From JAGMDK01 sp023128695 (GTDB taxonomy: Bacteria > Planctomycetota > Phycisphaerae > UBA1845 > Fen-1342), in contig DAOVQG010000002.1 of the NCBI GenBank assembly GCA_030628805.1, forward strand, positions 1-53,420: 53,420 bases of DNA. Direction: 5' to 3'. Made by a program: the position numbers and the translations under genes. The notes under the pieces were generated by a model that had not been told where the DNA came from, searched no databases, and saw only the letters and a list, made by a program, of their open reading frames with translations. Numbering within the stretch: the first letter of the stretch is position 1; each line of letters starts with the position of its first letter. Shown here one piece after another: positions 1 to 8,023 of this stretch.

Positions 1-108
1 CGCACCTCGCGAGCGCGTGGATTGCTTTTCCATCGGCTTATGGAACAGGCAGCCACCATCGGGCCAACGCGGTATCGCGATCTCGTTGGTGGCAACCACA
101 ACCGGTAG
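1..108 (+). CDS. C-terminal end of an unidentified protein (partial)
   Basis: An open frame enters from the left window edge and ends at a TAG at 106-108, giving 35 residues ending in DLVGGNHNR. It contains the stretch GLLFHRLMEQAATIGPTRY. The tail reminds me of the C-termini of some planctomycete transposase-like proteins, but that is a recollection, not something I can verify. The body of the gene lies outside the window, so no function is assigned. It could be a chance open frame. Confidence 0.3.
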   Translation, partial: RTSRARGLLFHRLMEQAATIGPTRYRDLVGGNHNR

Positions 109-245
109 TATCGACTTGCGTCAACCGGATACCCCCTTTTGTGGAATTTACACAGTGTTGAGACGGAACCACCTTTGATTATGTTGTAACTTCTTTTCTG
201 ACACTACTCTGCGGTCTCTGCGTGCTTTGCGGTGAATCATCCGGT
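109..245. repeat. Intergenic, with a G/T-rich short-period repeat
   Basis: No gene seen. The right half (about 209-236) reads as a loose tandem of CTCTGCG-like units (CTCTGCGGTCTCTGCGTGCT), a short-period pattern like the heptad arrays elsewhere in this window. It abuts the stop codon of the MCE-protein gene. Confidence 0.4.
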
Positions 246-1316
246 TTAAAACGCCACCCGGATTTTGCCGCCTTCGCGCCACTCCCTGATCAAGGCCCGA
301 AACTCTTCGACCGCCTGCGAAAGGCGTTCGGAACTGATCACTAAGCTCTCATATAGCTTGTTGTCCATGATGAGATGGCCGATGTTGCCCTGGCCGCTGG
401 ATACCTGTTGTCCTATGATATTCAGGTGATCAAGAACGCGGTCCATGCTGTCGAGGCTGCCCGTAACGGCCTGGGCGAGGTTCTCTGCCCGGACATCCAT
501 TTTCTCGACGCTCTGGTCCACTCTGGTTAGCAACTGGCGGCCCTCGGCCATCATTTCTCGGACGTCAGCCGCGGCCTGCTCCAGGTCCTCGGCCACGTTT
601 TTACCCTGTTCCGACATCGCATGGACGTTCTCGACTGTCGCCCGGAGCTGGCTTTTCACTTCCGGGTCACCGAGCACGTCGTTGAAGTGCTTGAGCGACG
701 CATCGAATCTCGCCAGGGCACTGGAGAGGTTCCCTTGTACCGCCGCCGAGCGGTCCACCTCGGCCGGGCTGCGGATTTCGAGTATCTTTTCCAGCTCCTC
801 AAGCACCGGCGTGAGGGCTTCCGCCGCGTCTCCGATGTTCCGGGCCGAATTCTCGAACGTGCGGAGCACGGTTTGGGGCAGGATCGTGTCGATCGCCTTC
901 AGAATCGTCCCTGGGAGGCTCGCGCCGCTGACCAGCGGCTCCGCTCCGTCCGGTCCGGGGATGATTTCCACCGGCGGGCGTCCCTGGCCCAGCATGACCT
1001 CGGTTGTCTGGGCGACGCTGCCTTCCGGGAGCCAGTAGGCGTTCTCGATCGCTACCACCACGTCCACGCCGGCTTCGTACCGCTCTCGGTCCAGCAGATC
1101 GACGCTGGTGACGCGGCCGACGGTGATGCCCTTGACGGTGACGAGATTGCCGGCCCGGATGTCGGCGACTTCATTAAAATGGATGTGAAGCGGGTATGTG
1201 CCGCCTGTCGTCAGTGCGGTCGGGCCCTGTCCGAACAGCACGATCAGCGTAGCAAGAGTGGCCAGCCCGACCAGCACGAATAGCCCGACCCACAGATTTC
1301 GACGCCGTTCTTCCAT
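246..1316 (-). CDS. MCE/MlaD domain protein
   Basis: A 356-residue protein of the MlaD/MCE family. Family members form substrate-binding rings for lipid transport between membranes, usually with an MlaFE-type ABC transporter. One N-terminal membrane anchor is visible at about residues 8-28 (LWVGLFVLVGLATLATLIVL). The MCE domain follows at about 38-115, including the pattern VTVKGITVGRVTSVDL. The remaining two thirds is rich in A, E, L, Q and D and is probably coiled coil or helical needle (about 160-340). The ATG at 1316 has GGAG eight bases upstream. No MlaE or MlaF homologue is in the window, so partners are elsewhere or beyond the left edge. It is divergent from the response regulator at 1445. 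Family call is firm; the lipid substrate is unknown. Confidence 0.85.
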   Translation of the reverse strand: MEERRRNLWVGLFVLVGLATLATLIVLFGQGPTALTTGGTYPLHIHFNEVADIRAGNLVTVKGITVGRVTSVDLLDRERYEAGVDVVVAIENAYWLPEGSVAQTTEVMLGQGRPPVEIIPGPDGAEPLVSGASLPGTILKAIDTILPQTVLRTFENSARNIGDAAEALTPVLEELEKILEIRSPAEVDRSAAVQGNLSSALARFDASLKHFNDVLGDPEVKSQLRATVENVHAMSEQGKNVAEDLEQAAADVREMMAEGRQLLTRVDQSVEKMDVRAENLAQAVTGSLDSMDRVLDHLNIIGQQVSSGQGNIGHLIMDNKLYESLVISSERLSQAVEEFRALIREWREGGKIRVAF

Positions 1317-1392
1317 GATTCTGACTCCATTTTTGCCTAACCGCGTGAACCAATCACATTTTTGGTGGTATGATCATCATAGAACCACTGCG

Positions 1393-1421
1393 TTGTAGCG
1401 TGACTGTTCCAATATTATACT
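1393..1421 (+). promoter_or_regulatory. Candidate sigma-70-type promoter for the response regulator
   Basis: TTGTAG at 1393-1398 and TATACT at 1416-1421 are separated by 17 bases. The -10 matches the consensus in five of six positions, the -35 only in three. The predicted start lies a few bases upstream of the AGGAGA ribosome binding site, giving a very short leader. Sequence-only prediction. Confidence 0.4.
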
Positions 1422-1444
1422 GTAGGGAGCGAGAGGAGAATGTT

Positions 1445-1831
1445 GTGACGCAGAAGTTCGAAGGCAAGAAGATCCTGGTCGTGGACGACGATCCCGACAT
1501 CCTCACGGCCATCACCGTGGGGCTGAACGACACCGGCGCGTCCATCGAGACCGCCTCCGACGGCAACGCCGCCGTCACCATGGCGGTCGAGAACGAGCCC
1601 GACCTGGTGATCCTCGACATCATGCTCCCGCAAAAAAGCGGCTTCCTCGTGTTGGAGAAGCTCCGCCAGTCCAAGCCGCGCAGCGAGGGCCCGAAGGTGA
1701 TCATGATCACCGGCAACCAGGGCAAGCGGCACAAGCAGTACGCGGAGGCGCTGGGCGTCGACGCGTACATCAACAAGCCCTTCCGGATGGACCAACTGGT
1801 GGAGGCCACCGAAAAGCTGCTGGCCAACTAA
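1445..1831 (+). CDS. Single-domain response regulator (CheY-like receiver)
   Basis: A 128-residue stand-alone receiver domain. The acidic pocket DDD is at 14-16, the phospho-acceptor aspartate at 58 (LVILDIMLP), the switch threonine at 89 (VIMITG) and the conserved lysine at 111 (INKPF). There is no output domain, so it probably acts by protein-protein contact or in a phosphorelay. The GTG start at 1445 was chosen because AGGAGA lies five bases upstream and the receiver fold starts at once; the open frame also runs further upstream from 1370 without a binding site. No histidine kinase is adjacent; the only kinase in the window is at 14623-16572, and a link is possible but unsupported. Confidence 0.88.
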   Translation: MTQKFEGKKILVVDDDPDILTAITVGLNDTGASIETASDGNAAVTMAVENEPDLVILDIMLPQKSGFLVLEKLRQSKPRSEGPKVIMITGNQGKRHKQYAEALGVDAYINKPFRMDQLVEATEKLLAN

Positions 1832-1833
1832 AT

Positions 1834-1887
1834 GACCGTGCGCGATCGTGCGACAACGAAGAGCCGCGGACCTGAAGCCCGCGCGGT
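1834..1887. repeat. Half-copy of the 93-bp inverted-repeat element (GAGCCGCGG hairpin family)
   Basis: Bases from about 1830 match 26678-26717 with roughly three mismatches over 40 bases (ATGA.CGTGCGCGA.CGTGCG..AACGAAGAGCCGCGG). The hairpin CGCGGACCTGAAGCCCGCG follows. Only the left end of the 26681-26773 element is recognisable; the right terminal repeat is missing. It begins at the stop codon of the response regulator. Confidence 0.6.
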
Positions 1888-1916
1888 CTTTCGCACGCAG
1901 AACTGGCGCAAAATCC

Positions 1917-2033
1917 CGCTGGTGCGAGATTCCTATCTTGCACCCAATCCAGCGGGAATCCTTTCCCGCAATTCTCAGAGCAGGATGGGAATCCTGCCCG
2001 TGTGGGGCCGAGAAGGGATTCTCGGCCCAGCGG
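1917..2033. repeat. Composite four-hairpin repeat, copy 1
   Basis: A run of consecutive palindromes starting CGCTGGTGCGAGATTCCTAT and ending CGAGAAGGGATTCTCGGCCC. Stems vary from hairpin to hairpin while the central GGAATCC/GGGATTC words recur. Related copies lie at 10746-10862 and 25274-25403. Together with the neighbouring elements it fills most of the 1832-2287 intergenic gap, which contains no convincing gene. Confidence 0.75.
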
Positions 2034-2035
2034 CA

Positions 2036-2125
2036 TAGTGGGTGGGGCGGGCCTCCGTGCCCGCCAGTACGGTTCGCTGGCGGCCACGGAGGGCCGCCCC
2101 ACCAGTTTACCCACTTTCCTGACGC
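2036..2125. repeat. GTGGGGC(GGGC/CTCCGT/GCCC) double hairpin, copy 1
   Basis: Two hairpins, GGCGGGC-CTCCGT-GCCCGCC and GGCGGCC-ACGGAG-GGCCGCC, are framed by GTGGGTGGGGC and GCCCCACC. The segment through the downstream ACCCACTTTCCTGACGCCCAC is present in inverted orientation at 9408-9500. Confidence 0.75.
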
Positions 2126-2287
2126 CCACCCCCCGGCAACACGACGCGAAGAGTGGTATTGACGCGCCGCGGCAGGACCGCGAGTATATGAGCTTGCCGT
2201 GCAAGGACTTGACCTAATTGGCAGCGCGGCGGATTTTCGAGCGGCTAGCTAAGTAAATGTTCCTGAAATCCTTGGGAGGATAATAAC

Positions 2288-3265
2288 ATGCGATGGATTG
2301 CACTTTGTGCCTGTCTCGGCCTTTTCGGACTCGCCGGGTGTCAAAACCACTCGGCTACTACCCCCAGCCCGGAGCCCGAGCGCGCTCCGGCTCTGACCAG
2401 CCCGGAAGCGGAGGAGGCGCCGGCCGAGCCGCCCGCCGCGCGGGAGGAGGAAGCTCCGCCGGCCGAATCCGGCTCCGAAGCGGAGGCCGCCCAGGCTCCT
2501 GAGGAGAAACCGGTCTACGACACAGGTCCTTTGCGGGTCGAGATCAACGCAATGCGAGACACTCGCACGGTCTATTTTGATTCCGAGGAACGCAGTGCCA
2601 CGGATTCGTATTTCGCCATGCAGGTCCGGGTGCGGGGGGAGCGGCTCAAGGAGATCAAGAGCTTCGGCAACCTCATTCTGACCGAGCTGGTCGATGAGAC
2701 CGGCCGGTCACTGCTCGACGACGACACCTACACCGAAGAGCAGAAGACCATGATGCGCCGCATGACGGTGCCTGAAAAGCGCTTGAAGGAGTTCGGCTTG
2801 CAGGTCGCCACCCGTGCCAAGCTGGGGGCTCGGGAGGCCCAGCATCTGAAGACGGTGCGCGGCACGATTCGCCTGATCATGGCCGACAAGACGGAGAAGT
2901 ACACCATCCTCGACCCGCTCCAGTACTTTGGGAAGACGATCGAGGATTCGCGTCTGGAGGAGCTGGAGCTCGAAGTCCGGATCGTTCCGCCCGACGAGTT
3001 CGAGCACCCCACGCCGAACCAGTGCCTGGTGCTGCAATTCAAGACCAAGGGTGAGTACGTCGCCGGCGTTACCTTCTTCGACGGCCACATGCGGCAGATG
3101 CCGGTCCGTGAACGTCAGGCCATCACGAAATCCGAGGACGCGTGCACGGCGTATTGCTTCCAGAAGGCTGAGTTCGACAACGAAATGCAGCTCGTGCTCG
3201 AGGTCTATCCGGAGCTCGAGGACATCCAACTGCCACTGGAGGCGGAAAACGTCAAGCTGCCCTGA
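2288..3265 (+). CDS. Lipoprotein with acidic Pro/Ala/Glu linker, function unknown
   Basis: A 325-residue predicted lipoprotein. The signal MRWIALCACLGLFGLAGC ends in a clear lipobox (LAGC, Cys 18). A low-complexity linker rich in E, P and A follows to about residue 75, then a globular region of about 240 residues that I do not recognise. The ATG has GGGAGGA seven bases upstream. The next gene, a flippase-like protein, reads in another frame starting about 20 bases beyond this stop, so the two may be co-transcribed. It is probably anchored in a membrane with the linker spanning out to the domain. No function is proposed. Confidence 0.75.
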   Translation: MRWIALCACLGLFGLAGCQNHSATTPSPEPERAPALTSPEAEEAPAEPPAAREEEAPPAESGSEAEAAQAPEEKPVYDTGPLRVEINAMRDTRTVYFDSEERSATDSYFAMQVRVRGERLKEIKSFGNLILTELVDETGRSLLDDDTYTEEQKTMMRRMTVPEKRLKEFGLQVATRAKLGAREAQHLKTVRGTIRLIMADKTEKYTILDPLQYFGKTIEDSRLEELELEVRIVPPDEFEHPTPNQCLVLQFKTKGEYVAGVTFFDGHMRQMPVRERQAITKSEDACTAYCFQKAEFDNEMQLVLEVYPELEDIQLPLEAENVKLP

Positions 3266-3284
3266 GCCGCCGACACAACGTTCG

Positions 3285-4604
3285 CTGCTCGCCAATACGG
3301 TCTACGCGATCGGCGGCACCGGTTTTTTCCACGCCTGCCAGCTCGGCGTGCTGGTTCTGCTGGCCAAGTTCGCCTCGCCCGAGATCCAGGGGCAGTATCT
3401 CCTCGCAATCGCCGTCGCCACGCCGGTGATTATGTTTTTCGGGCTGCAACTGCGCGGCGCGCTGGTCGCCGACGCGGGCAACCAGTTCACCGTCGGGTCG
3501 TATCTCACGCTGCGTGCCGCGCTGATGGTCCCGGCGGCCCTGGTCCTGGTCGGCTACCTGATCTGGAAGGCCCTGGCCGAGCACAATTTCGCTTATTTGC
3601 TCATTCTGGGCGGTCTGTTCGCCGCACGGATTGCCTGGTCGGTCGCGGAAGTCGGCTGGGGGACGTTTCAGCGGCGGGAGCGACTGGACCTGCTCGCTGT
3701 CACGAACGTTCTGCGCGGGCTGGCGCTGCTGCTTCCGTTCGCGCTCTTGCTGCCGCTCTTAGCGCACTTCGGCGAGAACAACACGCAACAACCAGCCAAT
3801 GGGGTGGCGGCGGCCGTCCTGCTCGGGGCGGTGGGTTTCGTGGTGATCTATTACCTGTTCGACCGGCCCCGCGTGTGGGACCAGCGTTATTGGAAGCTGT
3901 CCTGGAACTGGCGGTCCGTCCGCGCGCTGGCGATGCAGACCTTCCCGCTCGGGCTGGTTATCCTCGCGATCACTCTGTGCGACAGCATTCCCAGAATCAT
4001 CATCGAAAGCCAGCCCGACGGAAAAGCCCAACTCGGGTACTTCGGCTCATTGGCGTATATCACGCTGGCCGGGAATCTGATCATCATTCAAGCCGCCAAT
4101 GCCGCCGCCAATCGGCTGTCGCTGTATTACCAGCGTGATTCGCGGGCTTTTCTGCGTTTGGGCCTGCGGCTGGTCGGATTGGCGCTGGGCGTCGGGGCCG
4201 TGGTTCTGATCGTGGCGCTGCTTTTCGGAGAATGGATATTGGGGGTGCTGTATCGGCCCGACTATGCCCAGTTTGCTACCGAGTTTCAAATCATCGTCGG
4301 GGCCCATTGCCTGGCTTTGCTCACGAACCTCTTTGGAGCCACGACCACCCAGATGCGACTCTTCTGGGTGCAGGTGCCCGTACAGGTCATCACGCTGGCT
4401 GCCACCGTGATTGCCGCGGTATTGCTCATCCCGGGCGACACCCCGGTCCGCGGCGCGGCTTACACGGCCATGGTCCGCGCGGTGGTGCAATTCGTGCTCT
4501 ACGCGTCGTGCGTGGGGTTGGGGGTGGTGTTCAGAAAACGCATTTTGCGGGGGAACACCGCGCGGGCTGAAGCCCGTGGCTCTTCGGGGCACCGCGCGGG
4601 CTGA
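3285..4604 (+). CDS. Oligosaccharide flippase-like multi-pass membrane protein (start uncertain)
   Basis: About 440 residues, almost entirely hydrophobic segments (roughly 12 membrane spans), with the layout of Wzx/MATE-type polysaccharide flippases (opening SLLANTVYAIGGTGFFHACQ). Such proteins move lipid-linked sugars across the inner membrane. No ATG, GTG or TTG lies near the expected start. The open frame extends back to 2928 inside the lipoprotein gene, but those residues are arginine/serine-rich shadow sequence. The coordinate given is the CTG at 3285; a frameshift or unusual start near 3249-3290 is possible. The last residues, from about NTARAEARGSSGHRAG, are encoded by a repeat element rather than by flippase sequence, so the native C-terminus has probably been replaced or extended. 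Confidence 0.65.
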   Translation: MLANTVYAIGGTGFFHACQLGVLVLLAKFASPEIQGQYLLAIAVATPVIMFFGLQLRGALVADAGNQFTVGSYLTLRAALMVPAALVLVGYLIWKALAEHNFAYLLILGGLFAARIAWSVAEVGWGTFQRRERLDLLAVTNVLRGLALLLPFALLLPLLAHFGENNTQQPANGVAAAVLLGAVGFVVIYYLFDRPRVWDQRYWKLSWNWRSVRALAMQTFPLGLVILAITLCDSIPRIIIESQPDGKAQLGYFGSLAYITLAGNLIIIQAANAAANRLSLYYQRDSRAFLRLGLRLVGLALGVGAVVLIVALLFGEWILGVLYRPDYAQFATEFQIIVGAHCLALLTNLFGATTTQMRLFWVQVPVQVITLAATVIAAVLLIPGDTPVRGAAYTAMVRAVVQFVLYASCVGLGVVFRKRILRGNTARAEARGSSGHRAG

Positions 4605-4622
4605 AGCCCGCGGCTCTTCGGG
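4557..4622. repeat. Tandem pair of GCGGGCTGAAGCCCG hairpins
   Basis: Two 33-base units (4557-4589 and 4590-4622), each ACCGCGCGGGCTGAAGCCCG followed by (C/T)GGCTCTTCGGGG. The first forms the 3' end of the flippase reading frame, the second fills the gap before the convergent RND gene. Same family as 25241-25269, 26704-26733, 33940-33993 and 40832-40885. Confidence 0.8.
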
Positions 4623-4634
4623 GCACCCTCGCTG

Positions 4635-7600
4635 TTATGCTTCTGACGCCGAGGTCGGCGTCGGCACCTGGGCCGTGCCAAACCAGAGCCAGTGGGCTGC
4701 CGCTCGCAGATCTTCCACGATCAAATACAGCGCCGGGACGACGACGAGCGTGAGCACCGTCGCGAAGATCAGGCCGAAGCTGATCGAAATGGCCATCGGA
4801 ATCAGGAAGCGGGCTTGAAACGACTGTTCCAGCATCAGGGGTGCCAGCCCGAGGATCGTCGTCAACGAGGTCAGGATGATTGGTCGCAAACGCCGGCGGC
4901 CGGCCGAGATGACCGCCTCGATGGTCGGCAGGCCCGCGGCCAGCTCTTTCTTGATAAAGTCCACCAGGATCAGCGCGTCGTTGACGACGATGCCGGTTAG
5001 GGCCACGAGCCCGATCATCGAGAGGATAGTCATCGAGTAGCCCATCAGATAATGCCCCACGATCGCGCCGGTGACCCCGAAAGGCACGGCCGCCAGCACA
5101 ACCAGCGGGTGAACATAGCTTTTGAACAGCCCCGCCAACATCACAAAGATGATCAGTATGGCGATCATGAAATCACGCCGTAGCGAGACGAGCGACTTGT
5201 TGGTTTCGCGCTTATTGCCGGCAAACGCGATCCGCAGGCCGGAGTGGTTGCGCTCCAGGTCTGAAACCGCCGGCGCCATTTCGGCGATAATTCGCTCCGC
5301 GTTGTTCTGGCTCTGATCCACGTCCGCACGCACGACAAGGGCGCGGCGTTGATCGATGCGCCGGATCGAGGCCGTCCCTTCCGCATCGTCGATTCGCGCG
5401 ACCTCGGAGAGCGGGACCATACCGCCCCGGGGCGTGGCGATGCGCATGGCTTCGAGTTCGTAGATGTTGTTTCGCCGATCTTCGGGGAAGCGCACGCGGA
5501 TATCGACGTCCTCGCGGTCGCGTTGGAGTGTGCGGGCTTCGAGGCCGTAGAACGCGCCGCGCACCTCGGTCGCCAGCGACTGCGTCGTCAATCCCAGCGG
5601 GCGGGCGGACTCGAGCAGGGTGAGCTGCAACTCGCGGCGGCCTGCCTCGTAGTCATCGTCGATATCGTGCACTCCGGGTTTGGTGGCGAGCTTCTCCTTC
5701 AGCACGTTGATCGCGGACAGGATGTCGGCGATGCGTTCGGAGGTCACTTCGATTTCAATTTCCGCGCCGGCCGGGCCGCCCTGCATAGTCTGATACTTCA
5801 AAGAGTTGACGCCGGCTATGTTACTGGTGTTCTGCCGCATCGCCGCGGTGATCTCGTCGCTGTTGCGGGTGCGCTGATCGACGGGGGAGAGCTCGATGAT
5901 GATCTGGCCGAGGTGCGAACGGGAAGTCGCGATGGTGCCGCCTTCGTCGGCCTGGAGCTGGGTGCCGACGAGCGCGTAGCTGGAGTTGACCTCGGGGAAC
6001 CGCTCGCGGTCGAGAATCGCATTCTCGATGACGCGCAGCGTGTTTTCGGTCTGGTCGGCGGGTGTTCCTACCGGCATCTCCAGGTTGACCAAGACCGTTT
6101 CCGAATCCATCTTCGTCATAAAGACGAACTCGACGTGCCCGCCCCTGACCAACCCGAGTGAGATCAGCAAGGCCGCGACGGCGCTCGCCAACGTGACGTA
6201 CCGGTAGCGGGTTGCTTTCCGCAGGAAACGCTCATATTGGACAGCTACGACCGCACCGAAGAACTGGTGTTGTTTCTGACGAATCGGACGGATGAGCCGG
6301 GCGAGCCGGTTTCGCGGCGGGGCCGAGCTCAGGTCTCGCCGAACCGGCTTGAGCGTGTCCGCCATGTGCGACGGCAGGATCATCAGCGCCTCGATCAGCG
6401 AGATCAGCAGGGCCGACATTACGACGATCGGCAGCACACCCATGAAATCGCCGATGCGTCCTTCAATGAACAACAGCGGGAAGAACGCCCCGATCGTGGT
6501 CGCCACCGCGACGAGCACCGGCCAGGTGACTTCTTCGGCCCCCCGCACCGCGGCCAGCCGCGGCGGCTCGCCCCGTTCGACGCGGGCGTAGATGTTTTCA
6601 CCAACCACGATGGCGTCGTCAACAATCAAACCGAGCACGACGATCAGCCCGAACATGCTGATCAGGTTCAAGGTCGCGCCAAGTAGTGTCATCAGCAAGA
6701 CCCCGCCGCAGATGGACAACACCAAACCCATCATGACCCAGAAGGCGACACGCCAATTCAGGGTCAGCAGCAGCGACAGGAAAACAAGCGATAGGCCCCA
6801 GGCCCCGTTGCGCTGGAGCAGTTTGAGACGGTCGATGATGTAGCGGGAGAGGTCACTGTGCAGTGCCAGGGTCAAACCCGCCGGATAGGGGTCGTTGCGC
6901 GACTGCTGGTAAATGCGTTGCACCTCGGGCTTGAGACCCAGCTTGGTCACCCAGTCCGACGGCGGCGGCTCGCCGCGCTTGGCCGCGACGAACGTTTTGA
7001 CGCGGGTGGCAATCTCGATCGCGTCTTGGTCGCCGGTCTTGTAGATAGTGAGATTGACGCCCCGTTGACCGTTGAAACGGCCGCGCATGTCGCTGTCTTC
7101 GAACCCGTCGATTACTCGGCCGACGTCGCGGACACGGACGATCCGGCCGGCCGTGGAGTCGCCGGCAGACAGGCCCATGCCTGGCCGTGATATTGTCGCT
7201 GCTTGAGCCCCCGCCGTGGTGCCTGAAATGAGGATCGTGTCGGCGATGCGCTCGACCTCGTCCGTCTCACCCAGCGTACGCAGGGCGACGTTCTGCTCCA
7301 CGGTTTTCAACTGCCCGCCGGGTAAATCAAGGTTCGTGCGGCGGATGGCGTCGGTGATCGCGGCCAGCGAGAGGTGATACTCGATCAGTTTCTCGGGTTC
7401 GACCTCGACGGTCAGCTCGTCCTTGCGGATGCCGTCCAACGCGACGTCCGTAATATCCGGCAAGAGTAGCAAATCGTCGCGCAGCCGACGACCGGCGGCC
7501 TTGAGGGTCGCCTCGTCCACGTCGCCGTAAATCGCCACCGAGATCACCGGCAGGCGCGGCTCGAACTCGACCACACGGGTCTCCTCGGCTTCTTCAGGGA

Positions 7601-7961
7601 ACTCGTCGCGCGGGATGGCGTCGATCGCCGACTTGAACTCGTTCACCTTCTGAGCGACGTCCGTCACGTCGTTGGTCAGCGAGACCAGGATCACGCTCAG
7701 CCCTTCCGAGATGCGCGTCTCGAGCTTGTCGATGAACTCGATGTCCTTGATTTCCTCCTCGATGCGGATCGCGATGCCCTTCTCGACCTCCTCCGGCGTG
7801 GCCCCGGGATAAACGGTCGAGATCAACACCTGATTGGGCCGCGACTCCGGGAACATCTCGCGCGTCAGCGTCAGCGCGGTGTACACCCCGGCGACCAGAA
7901 TGGCCACCATCAGCATGTTCACCAGCACGGGATTTTCGACGCTGAATTTTGGGATGGACAT
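4635..7961 (-). CDS. RND efflux transporter, AcrB/HAE1-type inner-membrane pump
   Basis: A 1108-residue RND permease, full length for the family (about 1020-1100). It opens with MSIPKFSVENPVLVNMLMVA, a first membrane span followed by a large periplasmic domain. The proton-relay signature is present as GLIVVLGLIVDDAIVVGEN, with the paired aspartates expected in span 4. The second half repeats the fold and ends with GIVVNDALILVDFI and closing spans. It follows the membrane fusion protein gene, with which it should form a proton-driven export pump; the outer-membrane channel is not in this window. Substrate cannot be inferred. The region immediately upstream of the ATG is a heptad repeat array with no recognisable Shine-Dalgarno sequence. 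Confidence 0.93.
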   Translation of the reverse strand: MSIPKFSVENPVLVNMLMVAILVAGVYTALTLTREMFPESRPNQVLISTVYPGATPEEVEKGIAIRIEEEIKDIEFIDKLETRISEGLSVILVSLTNDVTDVAQKVNEFKSAIDAIPRDEFPEEAEETRVVEFEPRLPVISVAIYGDVDEATLKAAGRRLRDDLLLLPDITDVALDGIRKDELTVEVEPEKLIEYHLSLAAITDAIRRTNLDLPGGQLKTVEQNVALRTLGETDEVERIADTILISGTTAGAQAATISRPGMGLSAGDSTAGRIVRVRDVGRVIDGFEDSDMRGRFNGQRGVNLTIYKTGDQDAIEIATRVKTFVAAKRGEPPPSDWVTKLGLKPEVQRIYQQSRNDPYPAGLTLALHSDLSRYIIDRLKLLQRNGAWGLSLVFLSLLLTLNWRVAFWVMMGLVLSICGGVLLMTLLGATLNLISMFGLIVVLGLIVDDAIVVGENIYARVERGEPPRLAAVRGAEEVTWPVLVAVATTIGAFFPLLFIEGRIGDFMGVLPIVVMSALLISLIEALMILPSHMADTLKPVRRDLSSAPPRNRLARLIRPIRQKQHQFFGAVVAVQYERFLRKATRYRYVTLASAVAALLISLGLVRGGHVEFVFMTKMDSETVLVNLEMPVGTPADQTENTLRVIENAILDRERFPEVNSSYALVGTQLQADEGGTIATSRSHLGQIIIELSPVDQRTRNSDEITAAMRQNTSNIAGVNSLKYQTMQGGPAGAEIEIEVTSERIADILSAINVLKEKLATKPGVHDIDDDYEAGRRELQLTLLESARPLGLTTQSLATEVRGAFYGLEARTLQRDREDVDIRVRFPEDRRNNIYELEAMRIATPRGGMVPLSEVARIDDAEGTASIRRIDQRRALVVRADVDQSQNNAERIIAEMAPAVSDLERNHSGLRIAFAGNKRETNKSLVSLRRDFMIAILIIFVMLAGLFKSYVHPLVVLAAVPFGVTGAIVGHYLMGYSMTILSMIGLVALTGIVVNDALILVDFIKKELAAGLPTIEAVISAGRRRLRPIILTSLTTILGLAPLMLEQSFQARFLIPMAISISFGLIFATVLTLVVVPALYLIVEDLRAAAHWLWFGTAQVPTPTSASEA

Positions 7962-7967
7962 ATATTG

Positions 7968-8023
7968 GCTTTCAGCGGTCAGCTTTCAGCGGTCAGCTAT
8001 CAGCTTTCAGCAGTCAGCTATCT
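7968..8023. repeat. GCnnTCA heptad array between pump genes
   Basis: Eight consecutive heptads, all but the last of the form GC-nn-TCA: nn = TT, GG, TT, GG, TA, TT, AG, then GCTATCT. The last heptad supplies the stop codon of the membrane fusion protein (TAG on the minus strand at 8018-8020), and the array stops six bases before the ATG of the RND pump. Confidence 0.85.

Noticed and set aside
2928..3284. Long N-terminus of the flippase-like protein overlapping the lipoprotein gene
   Set aside because: Arg/Ser-rich shadow translation of the lipoprotein gene with no membrane-protein character.
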